A stretch of DNA of 64,000 bases from Arthrobacter sp. ATA002 (GCF_026898095.1 NZ_CP114015.1:3348001-3412000), one strand, 5' to 3'; positions 20,821-31,097 are shown, numbered from the stretch's first letter. Notes: a model not told the origin generated them from the letters alone. A program made the numbers and translations.

Positions 20821-21730
20821 ATGACTTCGCTTCTTCCTTCCACAGCCGTCGACGGCGGTGCGCTTCCTCCGGGGCGGCGGAAACCGCACCGGCGGCCGCC
20901 GTGCAACCACGACGGCGGCGGCCGGGTGCGCGCCGGATCCCCGGGCTGGCCGCGGCGCCGGTCCTGCTGCCGGTGCTGCTGATCGCCGCGTGGGCGTTCT
21001 TTCCCACCCTGTTCACCGGCCACGATCCGATCAGCGGGATCCCGCAGGACAAGTTCCTGCCGCCCACGGCCGAGCACTGGTTCGGCACCGACCACCTGGG
21101 CCGCGACGTGTTTTCCCGCGTCGTGCACGGCACCTCCCAGACGTTCCTCACCGCCGGACTGGCCGTGCTGATCGGCCTCGTGGCCGGAACCCTGCTCGGT
21201 GTTCTTGCGGCGACCGGCGGGCGGGCCGCCGATGCGCTCACCATGAGGCTGGTGGATGTCCTGCTTGCGGTGCCGGGTTTCCTGATCGCCCTGATCATCG
21301 TGACCGCGTCCTCGCCCGGGCCGGTATCGCTGGGCGTCGGGGTGGGCATCGCCGCCGTCGCATCCTTTGCCCGCGTGGTTCGGGCCGAAGTGCTCCGGGT
21401 GCGGAACCTGGCCTTTGTCGAGGCCGCCTTCCTGTCCGGCGGAACCTACTGGACCGTACTGCGCCGGCATCTGCTGCCCAACGCCGCCGGACCGGTGCTG
21501 TCCCTGGTGGCAGTGGACCTGGGCGCGGCCGTCCTCGTGGTGTCCTCGCTGGGATTCCTCGGGTTCGGCACTCCCCGCCGCAGCCCGAATGGGGGCTGCT
21601 GATCGCCGAGGGGCGCCAGTATCTGGGCACTGCGTGGTGGATGACCACGCTGCCCGGCCTCGTTATCGTCGCCGCCGTGGTGCTGCTGGCCGCTGTCGGC
21701 CGGCAGCTGCTCAAGAACCTCCGGTTCTGA
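20821..21730 (+). CDS. ABC transporter permease, DppC type (two frameshifts)
   Basis: The ATG at 20821 follows AAGGA. Frame losses at 20871-20874 (G4 to G5) and 21573-21576 (C4 to C5, giving FGTPPPQPEWGLLIAEGRQYL) interrupt an otherwise standard DppC permease: HWFGTDHLGRDVFSRVVHGTSQT, a GMALGMIAG-type region, and an EAA loop (VEAAFLSGGTYWTVLRRHLLPN). Repaired length is about 303 residues. It partners the DppB-type protein. Confidence 0.85.
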
Positions 21731-21745
21731 GAAAGGAATCCCAGC

Positions 21746-23677
21746 ATGAACCGCTCCGCACATTCCCTGTCCTCCGCCGGGCCTTCCGAGGCCGCCGGGC
21801 TTCCCGGCGAATCCCCCGGATCCCCCGCTTCCACCGAATCCCCCGCTGCTCCGCTGCTCTCGGTGCGGGGCCTGACCGTCGAATACGGCGCGCCCCGCCT
21901 CCGTACCGGTGCAGCCGCCGCCACAGCCGCCGCCTCCACGGCCGGCCCGGCCACCGCCGCCGTGGACCTGGAGGTGCACCGCGGCGAAGTCGTGGCAGTG
22001 GTCGGTGAATCCGGCTCCGGAAAGTCCACCCTGGCCCGGGCGATCATCGGGCTGCTGCCGGACACCGGCCGCATCACCGCCGGCAGCATCACCTTTGACG
22101 GGCAGGACCTGGGCAGCCTCCCGGACCGCGGCTTCCGGCGGCTGCGCGGCCGGCGGATCGGCCTGGTTCCGCAGGATCCGGGGGCGTCCCTGGATCCGGT
22201 CAAAACCATCGGCTCCCAGGTTGCTGAAATCTACCGGCTGCATCCGGACGCGGGCCGGCGGGGAAAACGGCTCACCCGGGCCGAGCTGCACGGCGAGGTC
22301 ATCCGGCTGCTGGAGCTGGTCGGCATCGACCGCCCGGAGGAACGGATGCACCAGTATCCGCACGAGCTCTCCGGCGGCCTGAAACAGCGCGTCCTGATTG
22401 CCATTGCCTTCGCGCTGCAGCCGGATCTGCTCATTGCCGATGAACCCACCTCGGCCCTGGACGTCACGGTGCAGAGCCGCGTGCTGGAGGTCTTCGACCG
22501 GCTGGCCCGCAGCTACGGAACCGCTGTCCTGTTCGTGACCCATGACCTGGCCGTCGCCACCGACTACGCCTCGCGCGTCGTCGTGATGAACGGCGGACGC
22601 ATCCGCGAGGACCGTCCGGTGCTGGACATCCTCACCCGGCCCCAGGACCCGTACACTGCACAGCTGCTCGCCTCCGCCGCCCCCGGGCACCAGGGGAACG
22701 ACGCCGGAACCCGGCCGCCGTCGTCGGCGCCGGCTGTGCGCGTGCCGGGCGTACCCGCTGTAGCTCCGTCGTCGTCGGCGCCCGCCGCGCTCGAGGTGCG
22801 GAACCTGACCAAGGTTTTTGCCCGCTCCGGCGCCGAACGGCGGGCCGTGGACGATGTGTCCTTTACCGTGCGCGCCGGAACCACGTTTGCGCTCGTCGGC
22901 GAATCAGGCTCCGGCAAATCCACCACGGCGCGGCTGATCCTGCGGCTGCTGAATCCCACCGGCGGCACCATCCGTGTCGCCGGCGAAGACGCCACCGCCA
23001 CCGCCGGGAGTGCGCGGCGGGAACTGTGGCGCAGCCTGCAGCTGGTCTACCAGAACCCGGACACCGCACTGGATCCGCGGCTCAGTGTCGCGGACATCAT
23101 CGGTGAGCCGCTGCGCAACTACCGGATCGGTTCCAGCGCGGAGCAGCAGGCGCGGGTTGCCGAGCTGCTGGAGCAGGTGAAGCTGCCCGGCCGCCTGGCG
23201 CGGAGCCGGCCGATGGAGCTGTCCGGCGGGCAGCGGCAGCGGGTCGCCATTGCCCGTGCACTGGCTCCCGGCGCCGGCACACTGGTCCTTGACGAGGCCC
23301 TGAGCGCCCTGGATGTCCTGACCCAGACGCAGGTCCTGGAGCTGCTGAAGTCGCTGCAGGACCAGCTCGGCCTGTCCTATCTGTTCATTTCCCACGACCT
23401 GCACGTGGTGGAACGGATTTCCGACGACGTCGGGGTGATGCACCGCGGGCAGCTCGTGGAGACCGGACCCACCGCCGACGTGTTCGGCAGTCCGGTCAGT
23501 GAATACACCCGCCGGCTGCTAGCCGCCAACCCCGGGCGCCGGCTCCGGGACCTCGCCGCCGCCCGGGAGCCTGCCCCGTCCCCGGTCTGGGCGCTTCCGG
23601 TCCTGAGCTCTTCTGGTCCTGAGCAGCTTCCCGTCCCGGCCCTTCTTCCCTCGTCCCTTCCGAAAGGAACGTCATGA
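21746..23677 (+). CDS. ABC transporter fused dual ATPase (DppD-DppF type)
   Basis: 643 residues, intact, with two ATPase domains. Walker [10 protein letters not shown] occurs twice (about residues 90 and 388), with signature motifs LSGGLKQR and LSGGQRQR and Walker B motifs [12 protein letters not shown] and [12 protein letters not shown] flexible Pro/Ser linker joins the halves. It powers the importer formed by the two upstream permeases. The stop overlaps the start of the next gene (ATGA). Confidence 0.95.
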   Translation: MNRSAHSLSSAGPSEAAGLPGESPGSPASTESPAAPLLSVRGLTVEYGAPRLRTGAAAATAAASTAGPATAAVDLEVHRGEVVAVVGESGSGKSTLARAIIGLLPDTGRITAGSITFDGQDLGSLPDRGFRRLRGRRIGLVPQDPGASLDPVKTIGSQVAEIYRLHPDAGRRGKRLTRAELHGEVIRLLELVGIDRPEERMHQYPHELSGGLKQRVLIAIAFALQPDLLIADEPTSALDVTVQSRVLEVFDRLARSYGTAVLFVTHDLAVATDYASRVVVMNGGRIREDRPVLDILTRPQDPYTAQLLASAAPGHQGNDAGTRPPSSAPAVRVPGVPAVAPSSSAPAALEVRNLTKVFARSGAERRAVDDVSFTVRAGTTFALVGESGSGKSTTARLILRLLNPTGGTIRVAGEDATATAGSARRELWRSLQLVYQNPDTALDPRLSVADIIGEPLRNYRIGSSAEQQARVAELLEQVKLPGRLARSRPMELSGGQRQRVAIARALAPGAGTLVLDEALSALDVLTQTQVLELLKSLQDQLGLSYLFISHDLHVVERISDDVGVMHRGQLVETGPTADVFGSPVSEYTRRLLAANPGRRLRDLAAAREPAPSPVWALPVLSSSGPEQLPVPALLPSSLPKGTS

Positions 23678-25080
23678 CCAGCACCAGCAGCCCTTCCCTG
23701 GACCTTCGCTCCGGCATCGGCCGGCTCGCCACCGGCCAGCCCGCCGAGCCCGCCACCACCGCGGCCGCCCGCCGCGAACCCGCCACCGGCGAGGCCCGGT
23801 ACGCGGCCCTCATCACCCGGTTCCGTCCCGTCTTTGACCGCATCGCCGCCGGATCCCTGGCACGGGAGCAGTCCCGGAACCTGCCGTTCGAGCAGGTGGG
23901 CTGGCTCAAGGACGCCGGCTTCACCGCACTGCGGGTCCCGGCCGAACACGGCGGGGATCCGGTGAGCGCCGAACATCTGTTCCGGCTGCTGATCGAGCTG
24001 GCCGCAGTCGATTCCAACGTGGCGCACCTGCTGCGCTCCCACTTCGCCTTCGGCGAGACGGCCGCCCTGCAGCCGGCCGCCTTCCGGGAGCGGTGGTTTC
24101 CGCGGATCCTCGCGGGCCAGCTCTTCGGCAACGCCGCCACCGAGCGCTCCGGCAACGCGCTGGGCACCACCTCCACCACGCTGCGGCAGCAGGACGGCCA
24201 GTGGCTGCTGCACGGGGAAAAGTACTACACCACCGGCAGCATCTTCGCGGACTGGGTGGTGGTCATGGCCAGCACCGCCGGCGTTCAGGGACGGCAGTAC
24301 GCCGTCGTTCCCGCCGACGCCCCGCAGGTGCGGATCGTGGATGACTGGGACGGGTTCGGCCAGCCGCTCACCGGCACCGGCACCGCCGTGTTCGACGACG
24401 TGCCCGTGGACGCCGGAAACATCCTGCAGCGCCAGGTCACCAGCACCCTGGAACCGGCCTTCTTCCAGCTGTTCCTGCTGGCGGTCCTGGCCGGCATCGG
24501 CCGCGCCGCACTGCATGATACGGCGGCCCTGGTGCAGACCCGCACCCGCACCTTCAACACCGGCTCCGGCGAACTGTTCCGGAACGATCCGCTGATTCAG
24601 GAACACGTCGGCCAGCTCGCCGCCAAGGTCTACGCCGCCGAAGCCGTGGTGACGGCCGCCGCCCGCGATCTGGACGCCGCCGCGGATCCGTCCCTGAATC
24701 TCTCCCCCGAGCAGGCATTCCTCCGCGCGGAACTCGCCGTGCAGCAGGCCCATGTGGTGGTTCCCGGCCTGGTGCTGGACGCGGCGAGCGCCTTGTTCGA
24801 CGTCACCGGAGCCTCCGCGGTCAGCCGCGGCAAAGGCCTGGACCGGCACTGGCGCAACGCCCGCACGGTCGCCACGCACAACCCCAGTGCCTTCAAGGCC
24901 CGGTCCGTCGGCGACTACTTCGTCAACGGCACCATCCCCACCGGGCTGCACAGCATCGGCGACGCCCCGTCACCGCCGGTTTCCGCAGCGGCGGCCCCGC
25001 CACCGTCGTCGGCCGCCTCCCCCGTACCGTCCCCTTCCACTACATCCCCCGCCCCTTCCACCGCAGGAGCAGCATCCTAA
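23674..25080 (+). CDS. Acyl-CoA dehydrogenase-fold flavin monooxygenase (SfnC/DszC-like)
   Basis: 468 residues, intact. The acyl-CoA dehydrogenase fold is visible: an N-terminal helical domain (LPFEQVGWLKDAGFTALRVPAEHGG), the mid beta-domain (FGNAATERSGN, KYYTTGSIFADWVVVMA) and the C-terminal helical domain. The catalytic Glu of true dehydrogenases is not evident, which fits the SfnC/DszC monooxygenase group acting on organosulfur compounds with reduced flavin. Riboswitch and transporter context support sulfur release. The Ala/Pro/Ser-rich C-terminal tail is unusual. Confidence 0.82.
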   Translation: MTSTSSPSLDLRSGIGRLATGQPAEPATTAAARREPATGEARYAALITRFRPVFDRIAAGSLAREQSRNLPFEQVGWLKDAGFTALRVPAEHGGDPVSAEHLFRLLIELAAVDSNVAHLLRSHFAFGETAALQPAAFRERWFPRILAGQLFGNAATERSGNALGTTSTTLRQQDGQWLLHGEKYYTTGSIFADWVVVMASTAGVQGRQYAVVPADAPQVRIVDDWDGFGQPLTGTGTAVFDDVPVDAGNILQRQVTSTLEPAFFQLFLLAVLAGIGRAALHDTAALVQTRTRTFNTGSGELFRNDPLIQEHVGQLAAKVYAAEAVVTAAARDLDAAADPSLNLSPEQAFLRAELAVQQAHVVVPGLVLDAASALFDVTGASAVSRGKGLDRHWRNARTVATHNPSAFKARSVGDYFVNGTIPTGLHSIGDAPSPPVSAAAAPPPSSAASPVPSPSTTSPAPSTAGAAS

Positions 25081-26486
25081 TGGCCACCTTCTCTCCCCGT
25101 CCGCGGCTGCTCCTGAGCGCCTTCGCCATGAACACCACCAGCCACATCCTGGGCGGGCTCTGGCGCCACCCCGACGCGCAGCAGCACCGCTTCAACGAAC
25201 TCGGTCTGTGGACCGATCTGGCGGCCGAGCTGGAAGCGGCAAAGTTCGACGCCCTCTTCCTGGCCGACGTCGTCGGGCTCTACGGTGATCACGACGGCGG
25301 CTGGGCCTCCCATGTGCAGCGCGGGCTGCAGGTGCCGGCCAATGATCCGCTGGTGCTGCAGTCGGCGCTGGCCGGGCGGACCGAGCATCTGGGCCTGGCC
25401 CTGACCGGGTCCGTGGTGCAGGCGCACCCGTTCCAGTTCGCCCGGCAGCTGTCCACGCTGGACCATCTGAGCGGCGGCCGGGCGGCGTGGAACATTGTCA
25501 CGTCCGTGCTGGAGAACGCGCACCGGAACTTCGGCGGCGACGGGCTGGCCGAGCACGACAGCCGCTACGACTGGGCCGATGAGTACCTTGAGGTTTGCTA
25601 CAAGCTGTGGGAAGGGTCCTGGGACGTGGGTGCCCTGCGGCAGGACAAGGCCGCCGGGATCCATGCCGATCCGGCGCGGGTGCATAAGATCCTGCACCGC
25701 GGGCCCCGCTATTCGGTGGACGGCCCGCATCTGTCCGCGCCCTCCCCGCAGGGCACGCCGCTGCTGTTCCAGGCCGGCAGTTCCGGGCGCGGCCAGCAGT
25801 TCGCCGCCGCCAACGCCGAAGCGGTGTTCATCTTCGCTCCGCACACCGCGTATGCGAAGAAGACCACCGGCGCCGTGCGGGCGCTGGCCCGCGGCCTTGG
25901 GCGGCGGAACGAGGACATCAAGTTCTTCGCCGGCCTGTCCTTTGTGGTCGGCTCCACCGAGGCCGAGGTGAAGGCGAAGCAGGCCGAGTATGACGAGTAT
26001 TTGGACCTGGACGCGATTGTTGCGCACATTGGCGGCGGCATCGGCGTCGACCTCGGCGGCCTGCCTCTGGACACCACGCTGGGCGAGCTGCGGACCGACG
26101 GCGCCCGCGGCGTGCTGGAGGCGCTGTTCGCCTCCGTGCCCGGCGGCAATCCCACCATCGCCGATGTTGCCCGCTACCGCGCCTACAACCAGCAGATCGC
26201 CGGCACGCCGGAGCAGATCGCGGACCAGCTGGAAACCTGGCAGGACGCCGGGGTGGACGGCATCAACATCATCAACCAGATCCTGCCCGGCTCCTACACG
26301 GACTTCATCGACGGCGTGCTGCCGGAGCTGCGGCGGCGCGGGCTGGCGCAGACGGAGTACCGTCCCGGCACACTGCGGGAGAAGCTGTTCGACGGCGGGA
26401 CTGACGGGCGCAACGGCGGCGCCCGGCTGCCGGCCCGGCATCCGGGTGCGAAGTACCGCGGCGCGTTTTCTTCGGTGGGAGTCTGA
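25080..26486 (+). CDS. NtaA/SnaA/DszA-family FMN-dependent monooxygenase
   Basis: 468 residues; its start overlaps the preceding stop codon. The bacterial luciferase-like TIM barrel of this family is shown by FAMNTTSHILGGLWRHPDA, LFLADVVGLYG, LDHLSGGRAAWNIVTS, QAGSSGRGQQFAAANAEAVF and the C-terminal GTPEQIADQLETWQDAGVDG. These two-component enzymes use FMNH2 and O2; DszA acts on sulfones and related members on other sulfur or amine substrates. The matching flavin reductase is not encoded in the window. It ends the SAM-controlled operon. Confidence 0.9.
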   Translation: MATFSPRPRLLLSAFAMNTTSHILGGLWRHPDAQQHRFNELGLWTDLAAELEAAKFDALFLADVVGLYGDHDGGWASHVQRGLQVPANDPLVLQSALAGRTEHLGLALTGSVVQAHPFQFARQLSTLDHLSGGRAAWNIVTSVLENAHRNFGGDGLAEHDSRYDWADEYLEVCYKLWEGSWDVGALRQDKAAGIHADPARVHKILHRGPRYSVDGPHLSAPSPQGTPLLFQAGSSGRGQQFAAANAEAVFIFAPHTAYAKKTTGAVRALARGLGRRNEDIKFFAGLSFVVGSTEAEVKAKQAEYDEYLDLDAIVAHIGGGIGVDLGGLPLDTTLGELRTDGARGVLEALFASVPGGNPTIADVARYRAYNQQIAGTPEQIADQLETWQDAGVDGINIINQILPGSYTDFIDGVLPELRRRGLAQTEYRPGTLREKLFDGGTDGRNGGARLPARHPGAKYRGAFSSVGV

Positions 26487-26510
26487 GGGGTCGCTGAACG
26501 GCCGGGGAAA

Positions 26511-27717
26511 CTAGACCCGCCGCACGTGCTCCGGCGTCAGCTCCGCGAGGCTGGTGACGCCGAGCAGCTGCATCACCGTGGTCATCTCGGTGCGCAGCAG
26601 CTCCAGGGTTCGTACGGCGCCCTGCCGCCCGCCGGCCATCAGCCCGTACAGGTAGGCGCGGCCGATCAGCGTGAAGTCGGCGCCGGCGGCAATCGCAGCC
26701 ACGATGTCGCCGCCGGACATGATGCCCGAATCCAGGATGATCTCGGCGTCGGGCCCGACGGCGGCGCGGACGGCCGGCAGGATCCGCAGCGGCACGGGGG
26801 CCCGGTCCAGCTGCCGGCCGCCGTGGTTGGACACGACAATGGCGTCGGCGCCGCGGGCGAAGACCTCGACGGCGTCGGCCGGGTTTTGGAGGCCCTTGAC
26901 GATCAGCTTCCCGGCCAGGTTTCCCGCAGCCAGTCCAGGTCCACCATGTTCAGCGAGGGCTCGAACATGGAGTTCACCGTCTCGGCCAGAGACATCCGCT
27001 CCCCCTCGAAATTGGCGAAGCCGAGCGGTTTGGTGGTGAGGAAGTTGAACCACCACTCCGGCCGGTAGGAGGCATCTAGGACGGTCTTCGGGGTGAGGGT
27101 GGGCGGCATGGTCATGCCGTTGCGGGTGTCCCGCAGCCGGGCTCCGGCCACCGGGGTGTCCACCGTGACAATCAGCGCGCCGTACCCGGCGGCCGCCGCG
27201 CGGCTCACCAGCTCCTGGGACCGTTCCCGGTCCTTCCAGAGATAGAGCTGGAACCATTTGGCGGCGTCGGGCACGGTCTCGGTGAGTTCCTCGATCGATG
27301 CCGTGCCCATGGTGGAGAGTGCAAACGGAATGCCGAACGCGGCCGCGGCCTGCGCTCCCCGACCTCGCCCTCGGAGTGCATGAGCCGGGTCAGTCCGGTG
27401 GGGCCGATGCCCACCGGCATCGCCGCTTCAGTGCCGGCGATCTTGGTGCCCAGGTCCACGCTCGTGACGTCGCGCAGCACGTTCGGAACGAATTCGACGT
27501 CGTCAAACGCCGCCCGGTTTCGCCGCAGCGTCTGTTCGCCGAAGGATCCGCCGTCCACATAGTCGAAGGCCGCCGTCGGAATCCGCCGCTTGGCGATATC
27601 CCGCAGCTCCCACACGTTGGTGGCCTTCGCCAGCCGTGCGCGCCGGCGGTCCAGGTCGATGGCCTTGAACTGAACGAGGCCGCGGAGTTCGGAGTACTGG
27701 GGAATTCGGCGTTTCAT
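26511..27717 (-). CDS. FMN-dependent alpha-hydroxy acid dehydrogenase, LldD type (two frameshifts)
   Basis: The ATG at 27717 begins [21 protein letters not shown]. Family features: [38 protein letters not shown], and the FMN/substrate motif SNHGGRQLD with its catalytic-type His. Frame losses at about 27354-27357 (giving [20 protein letters not shown]) and 26910-26912 (giving WPGKLIVKG) are each repaired by one G. Repaired length of about 402 residues is normal. Likely L-lactate or a related 2-hydroxyacid as substrate. It is convergent with the sulfur operon, with only 25 bp between stops. Confidence 0.87.
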
Positions 27718-27815
27718 GGCTGCTTTCTGGCTCGGTATGACGCCAGTCTAGGACCGCCGCAGTGCCGTGCAGCAGGCGATAACCGTTCGTTACGCGCCGT
27801 CAGCAACACCAGAGG

Positions 27816-27899
27816 TCAGTCGCCGAGCCGTTTGAGCTGAAGGCGGTCCGGATAGGCTTCCCACACCAGGCGCTGCGCAGACGTCTCTGCCTCAGTCAT
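27816..27899 (-). CDS. Very short ORF coupled to the HTH gene, possible truncated toxin partner
   Basis: 27 residues, MTEAETSAQRLVWEAYPDRL..., with an ATG overlapping the last codons of the HTH gene. AbiEi-like antitoxins are normally followed in this way by a nucleotidyltransferase toxin. Only about 100 bp remain before the next gene, so a full partner is absent. Could be a remnant or a chance ORF. Confidence 0.3.
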   Translation of the reverse strand: MTEAETSAQRLVWEAYPDRLQLKRLGD

Positions 27900-28575
27900 T
27901 GAGCATCTCTTGTATGACTCGTCGGCCCGCACTTCGTTCCCGTGTCCCTGCGGATTCGAGCAAGTCAAGGGCAACAGCTGCCAGGGGCACTTTGCCTCCG
28001 GCAAACGGTGCGGAGCTGGCGACCTCGCGGATCACCACATTGCCCTGCTGGTTCTCGATAAGTCCGTACGCGTCCCGGAGAGCATTGGCGTCCCCGACCA
28101 GCGCGTAGCCCTCGGCGACTGCTGCACCCCCGGTGAGTCCGAAGCGTTCGGCAAGGTCATCGTTTCCCATGGCCGCAGCGCCGCTGAGCAGCAGGTGGTT
28201 TCGCAGCAGGTGAACCACATCGGGCGTGGCCCGAAAGCGGCGGACTGAGGCACGCCTGCGTGCCAGCACGGGCAGCTCATCGGCACTCATGGTCCGAAGC
28301 TTTGACCTAAGCCGGGACACCGCAGAGGACCCGGCCCACCCAACTTTGGCATCACCGGACAGCAGGGCCAGCGCCGCCCAGGCGTTTTGCTCGGTCCAGG
28401 GCCGGCCGGGACGGGTACCCAACCTGGCCAGCTGGTCCACGGACGCCTTATCGACCAGGATCGCCCTGCCGACGGTCCCCGCTTGGATCAGCTGGCCGGT
28501 GCCGATGAGCTTGCGCGTTGCCACCTGGCTCACGCCAAGCCGGGCAGCAGCTTCACGGGTGGTCAAGGTATTCAT
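27892..28575 (-). CDS. HTH-domain protein, AbiEi antitoxin-like
   Basis: 227 residues. The N-terminal helix-turn-helix (LTTREAAARLGVSQVATRKLIGTGQLIQAG) is excisionase/MerR-like. The C-terminal part includes LLRNHLLLSGAAAM, EGYALVGDANALRDAYGL and APLAAVALDLLESAGTRERSAG patterns that recall type IV antitoxins of the AbiEi group. No full toxin gene follows. Alternatively it is a stand-alone regulator. Confidence 0.6.
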   Translation of the reverse strand: MNTLTTREAAARLGVSQVATRKLIGTGQLIQAGTVGRAILVDKASVDQLARLGTRPGRPWTEQNAWAALALLSGDAKVGWAGSSAVSRLRSKLRTMSADELPVLARRRASVRRFRATPDVVHLLRNHLLLSGAAAMGNDDLAERFGLTGGAAVAEGYALVGDANALRDAYGLIENQQGNVVIREVASSAPFAGGKVPLAAVALDLLESAGTRERSAGRRVIQEMLND

Positions 28576-28667
28576 GCACTAACGTTCTCTCGAAGAAACG
28601 TTGGTGTCAACCTTAGGGACCAACACCAACCTGCTACCCGGCCGCCCGCCCCGCGGGTGCCGAGAAA

Positions 28668-30784
28668 TTAGACCTCCGTGGTCACCTTCCAGGACGAGTG
28701 GATGGCGCCGTGGATGTAGTTCACCGCACCGGCGTCGCCCACGACGTCGACGGCGATGCCCGCCTCCCGCAGCTCATCCGCCAGGGTGCGGCCGCCGTCG
28801 TGCCGTCCGCGTAAACCACCATGGACGCGGGTGCGGAGAAGCTCTCCTCCCCCTCGGTCCATTCCACGGTCTTCTCGGTGATCCGGGTAATCTTCACGTT
28901 GCGGTGGATCTTCACGCCGTGTTCGGTGGCGTCCTTGACCGCGGTCCAGCGGCGCGGCATGGCCAGCGGCAGGCCCAGCTGCTGGGTTTCGTGCAGCAGC
29001 GTGACCCGGCGGCCGCGCTCGGCCAGGAATTCGGACAGTTCCAGGCCCACCAGGGAGCCGCCGATTACCACCACGTCCTTGCCCATCGGCAGCCAGAACT
29101 TGGTGAACTGGCGCACGAATTCAGGGCTCTTGGTGACGCCGGACAGCCGGCCGAGCTTGCCCAGGGTGCTCAGCACCGCGCCGGCCTCCTCCGCGGTCGC
29201 CGTGCCCAGCATCATGGCGCGCAGCGTGTCGCCGGTCTGCACGTTGGGCAGGTCACCGCCCGGGAAGTCCGGTTTGGGCCGGACAGCGCCGGTGGCGACG
29301 ATGACCTGGTCGGGGTTGAGCGCCCGGATGGTCTCGACGGTGGCCGGGGTGTTCAGCTTGACCGCAATGTTCAGGCGCTTGATCTCGGACTTGAACCACT
29401 TCAGCAGGCGTTCGTTGTCCGGGGTGGTCATAGTGGAGAACCACATGGTGCCGCCGAGGCGGTCGGACTTGTCGACGACGGTGACCCGGTGTCCGCGCTC
29501 GGTGAGTACCCGGGCGCTTTCCAGGCCGGCCGGGCCGGCTCCAACAACCACCACGTGCTTGGTAGCCGAGGCGGGCTTCAGCGGCAGCAGCGCCTCGTTG
29601 CCCAGCGCCGGGTTCACCGCACAGAACGGAGTGTCGTCGAAGAAGTTCTCCGCCACGCACAGGTAGCAGTTGATGCAGGGACGGACCTGGTCGAACTTGC
29701 CGTCGCGGATCTTGTTCGGCAGCTCCGGGTCGGCCAGCAGCTGCCGGCCCATGGCGGCGAAGTCGATCTGTCCGGCGGCCAGCGCCTTCTCCGAGACCTC
29801 CGGCAGCATGCGGCCGACGGCGATCACCGGCACGGACACGTGCTTTTTGACCTCGGCGGCGTTCTCCAGGTACGCGCCCACCTTGTTGGGCAGCGGGCCG
29901 TCGGTGAAGTTGTCGAACGGGTTCCGCCCCCAGCCGGTCACGTGGATGGCATCTGCGCCGGCCTGCACGAACATCTTGGAGGCGCCGATGGCCTCCTCAA
30001 GCGTCAGCCCGCCCTCCTGCCCGTATTCCTCGCCGGCCACCCGGACCAGGATGGCCAGGGAGTTGCCGACGCGTTCCTTGACGGCCTTGATGACTTCGCA
30101 GGCCAGGCGGGCGCGGTTGGCCAGGGAGCCGCCGTACTCGTCGGTGCGCTTGTTGTCCCGCTCGTTCAGGAACACGCCGAGAATATAGCCGTGGGCGGCG
30201 TGGATTTCGATGGCGTCGGCGCCGGCCTTCGCTATGCGCTCGGCGGCGTCGGCCCAGGTCTCGATCAGCCAGGAAATGTCCTCGGTGGTCATCTCGCGGT
30301 ACGTGGTCTGCTTGCCGGCGGTGGCGGCGCCCATTTTGCCGAGCTCTTCGCGGGTGCTGTCGGCCAGGGCTGACATGTCGTAGCTGTAGTCCGGCTGGTT
30401 GGGGGCAAGCACCGGACGGTCGTTGGCCACATCCACGCGGGCAACTTTGCCGTGGTGGGTGGACTGGATGCAGAGCTTGCTGCCAGCGGCATGCACCGCA
30501 TCGGCCAGAGCCTTCAGGCCCGGAATGTACTTGTCATCCGAGAGGCCCGGTTCCTTCATCGACGCCGCACCATGCGGGAAGGCGATCGCGCAGGCACCGG
30601 TGATGATCAGGCCGGCGCCACCTTCGGCCCGGGCCACATAGTGGTCGATCTCGGGTTGTTCGATCTCGCCGTGCTCGGAGACGTTCATGTCCATGGCAGG
30701 CAGCACAATGCGGTTGGTCGTTTCCATCGGACCGATGCGGCCCGGAGCCATCAGGTGAGGAAAGGTTTTGGTAGTCACGATCAT
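28668..30784 (-). CDS. OYE-like FMN/Fe-S/FAD oxidoreductase (2,4-dienoyl-CoA reductase/TMADH type, one frameshift)
   Basis: About 705 residues. An N-terminal OYE-like FMN TIM barrel (QSTHHGK, AAHGYILGVFLNERDNKRTDEYGGS) is followed by a 4Fe-4S cysteine cluster (CINCYLCVAE...FCAVNP) and C-terminal FAD/NAD(P) Rossmann domains (VVVGAGPAGLESARVL; VVVIGGSLVGLELSEFLAERG). The frame changes near 28798-28808, where one added base gives the VYADG...GGRTLADELREAGIAV continuation. The family includes trimethylamine dehydrogenase, dienoyl-CoA reductase and N-methylproline demethylase; the substrate is not decided by the sequence. A palindromic operator-like site lies just upstream. Confidence 0.85.
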
Positions 30785-30799
30785 GATGATACCGCCTAA

Positions 30800-30814
30800 G
30801 TTTACGACGTAAAC
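30800..30814. promoter_or_regulatory. Operator-like palindrome upstream of the OYE-like gene
   Basis: GTTTACGACGTAAAC is a perfect 6-bp inverted repeat with a 3-bp spacer, centred about 23 bp before the oxidoreductase start. This size and position suit a TetR-family operator overlapping the promoter. No regulator gene is adjacent. Confidence 0.55.
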
Positions 30815-30968
30815 GCACGACGGCGGGGCGCAGCGCGGGATGCAGGGCTGACGGGGAGTCGCTGTCGGATAGTGGGGAGGGTCCGGTGGGCCAACTCAAC
30901 CGCTAAGGAAATCAAAAACGGACCCTGGTCCCGCTGAATGGGACTGCCGCAGCGGCGGTGCTTAAAGC

Positions 30969-31002
30969 AGCGAAGCCGGCGGAATCATCCGCCGGCTTCG
31001 CT
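30969..31002. terminator. Strong GC-rich hairpin, terminator-like
   Basis: A perfect 15-bp stem (30969-30983 with 30988-31002) around a 4-nt ATCA loop. There is no U-tract on either side. It could stop transcription arriving from the HTH cassette on the minus strand. Confidence 0.5.
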
Positions 31003-31009
31003 CAGCAAG

Positions 31010-31039
31010 TATCCGCTGACCCCCCACAGGCAGCGGATA
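31010..31039. repeat. 9-bp inverted repeat
   Basis: TATCCGCTG at 31010-31018 is repeated in inverse as CAGCGGATA at 31031-31039, with a 12-bp spacer. It lies between the GC hairpin and the 40-bp palindrome. Confidence 0.5.
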
Positions 31040-31057
31040 TTTGCAGACTTATCGCTG

Positions 31058-31097
31058 TTTCATTCATGACTCACACATGTGTGAGTCATGAATGAAA
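31058..31097. repeat. Perfect 40-bp palindrome with no spacer
   Basis: Each of the 20 bases from 31058 to 31077 is complementary to its partner in 31078-31097; the centre is CACA|TGTG. It lies 52 bp past the stop of the HTH gene and is AT-rich compared with its surroundings. Possible roles: transcription terminator, multimeric operator, or recombination/transfer site. Confidence 0.9.

Noticed and set aside
23377..24951. Long minus-strand frame opposite the SfnC/DszC-like gene
   Set aside because: The plus-strand gene has clear family motifs, and the antisense protein has biased composition with no domain.
28601..30373. 590-codon plus-strand frame over the OYE-like gene
   Set aside because: Shadow of the conserved minus-strand oxidoreductase; composition typical of antisense GC-rich frames.
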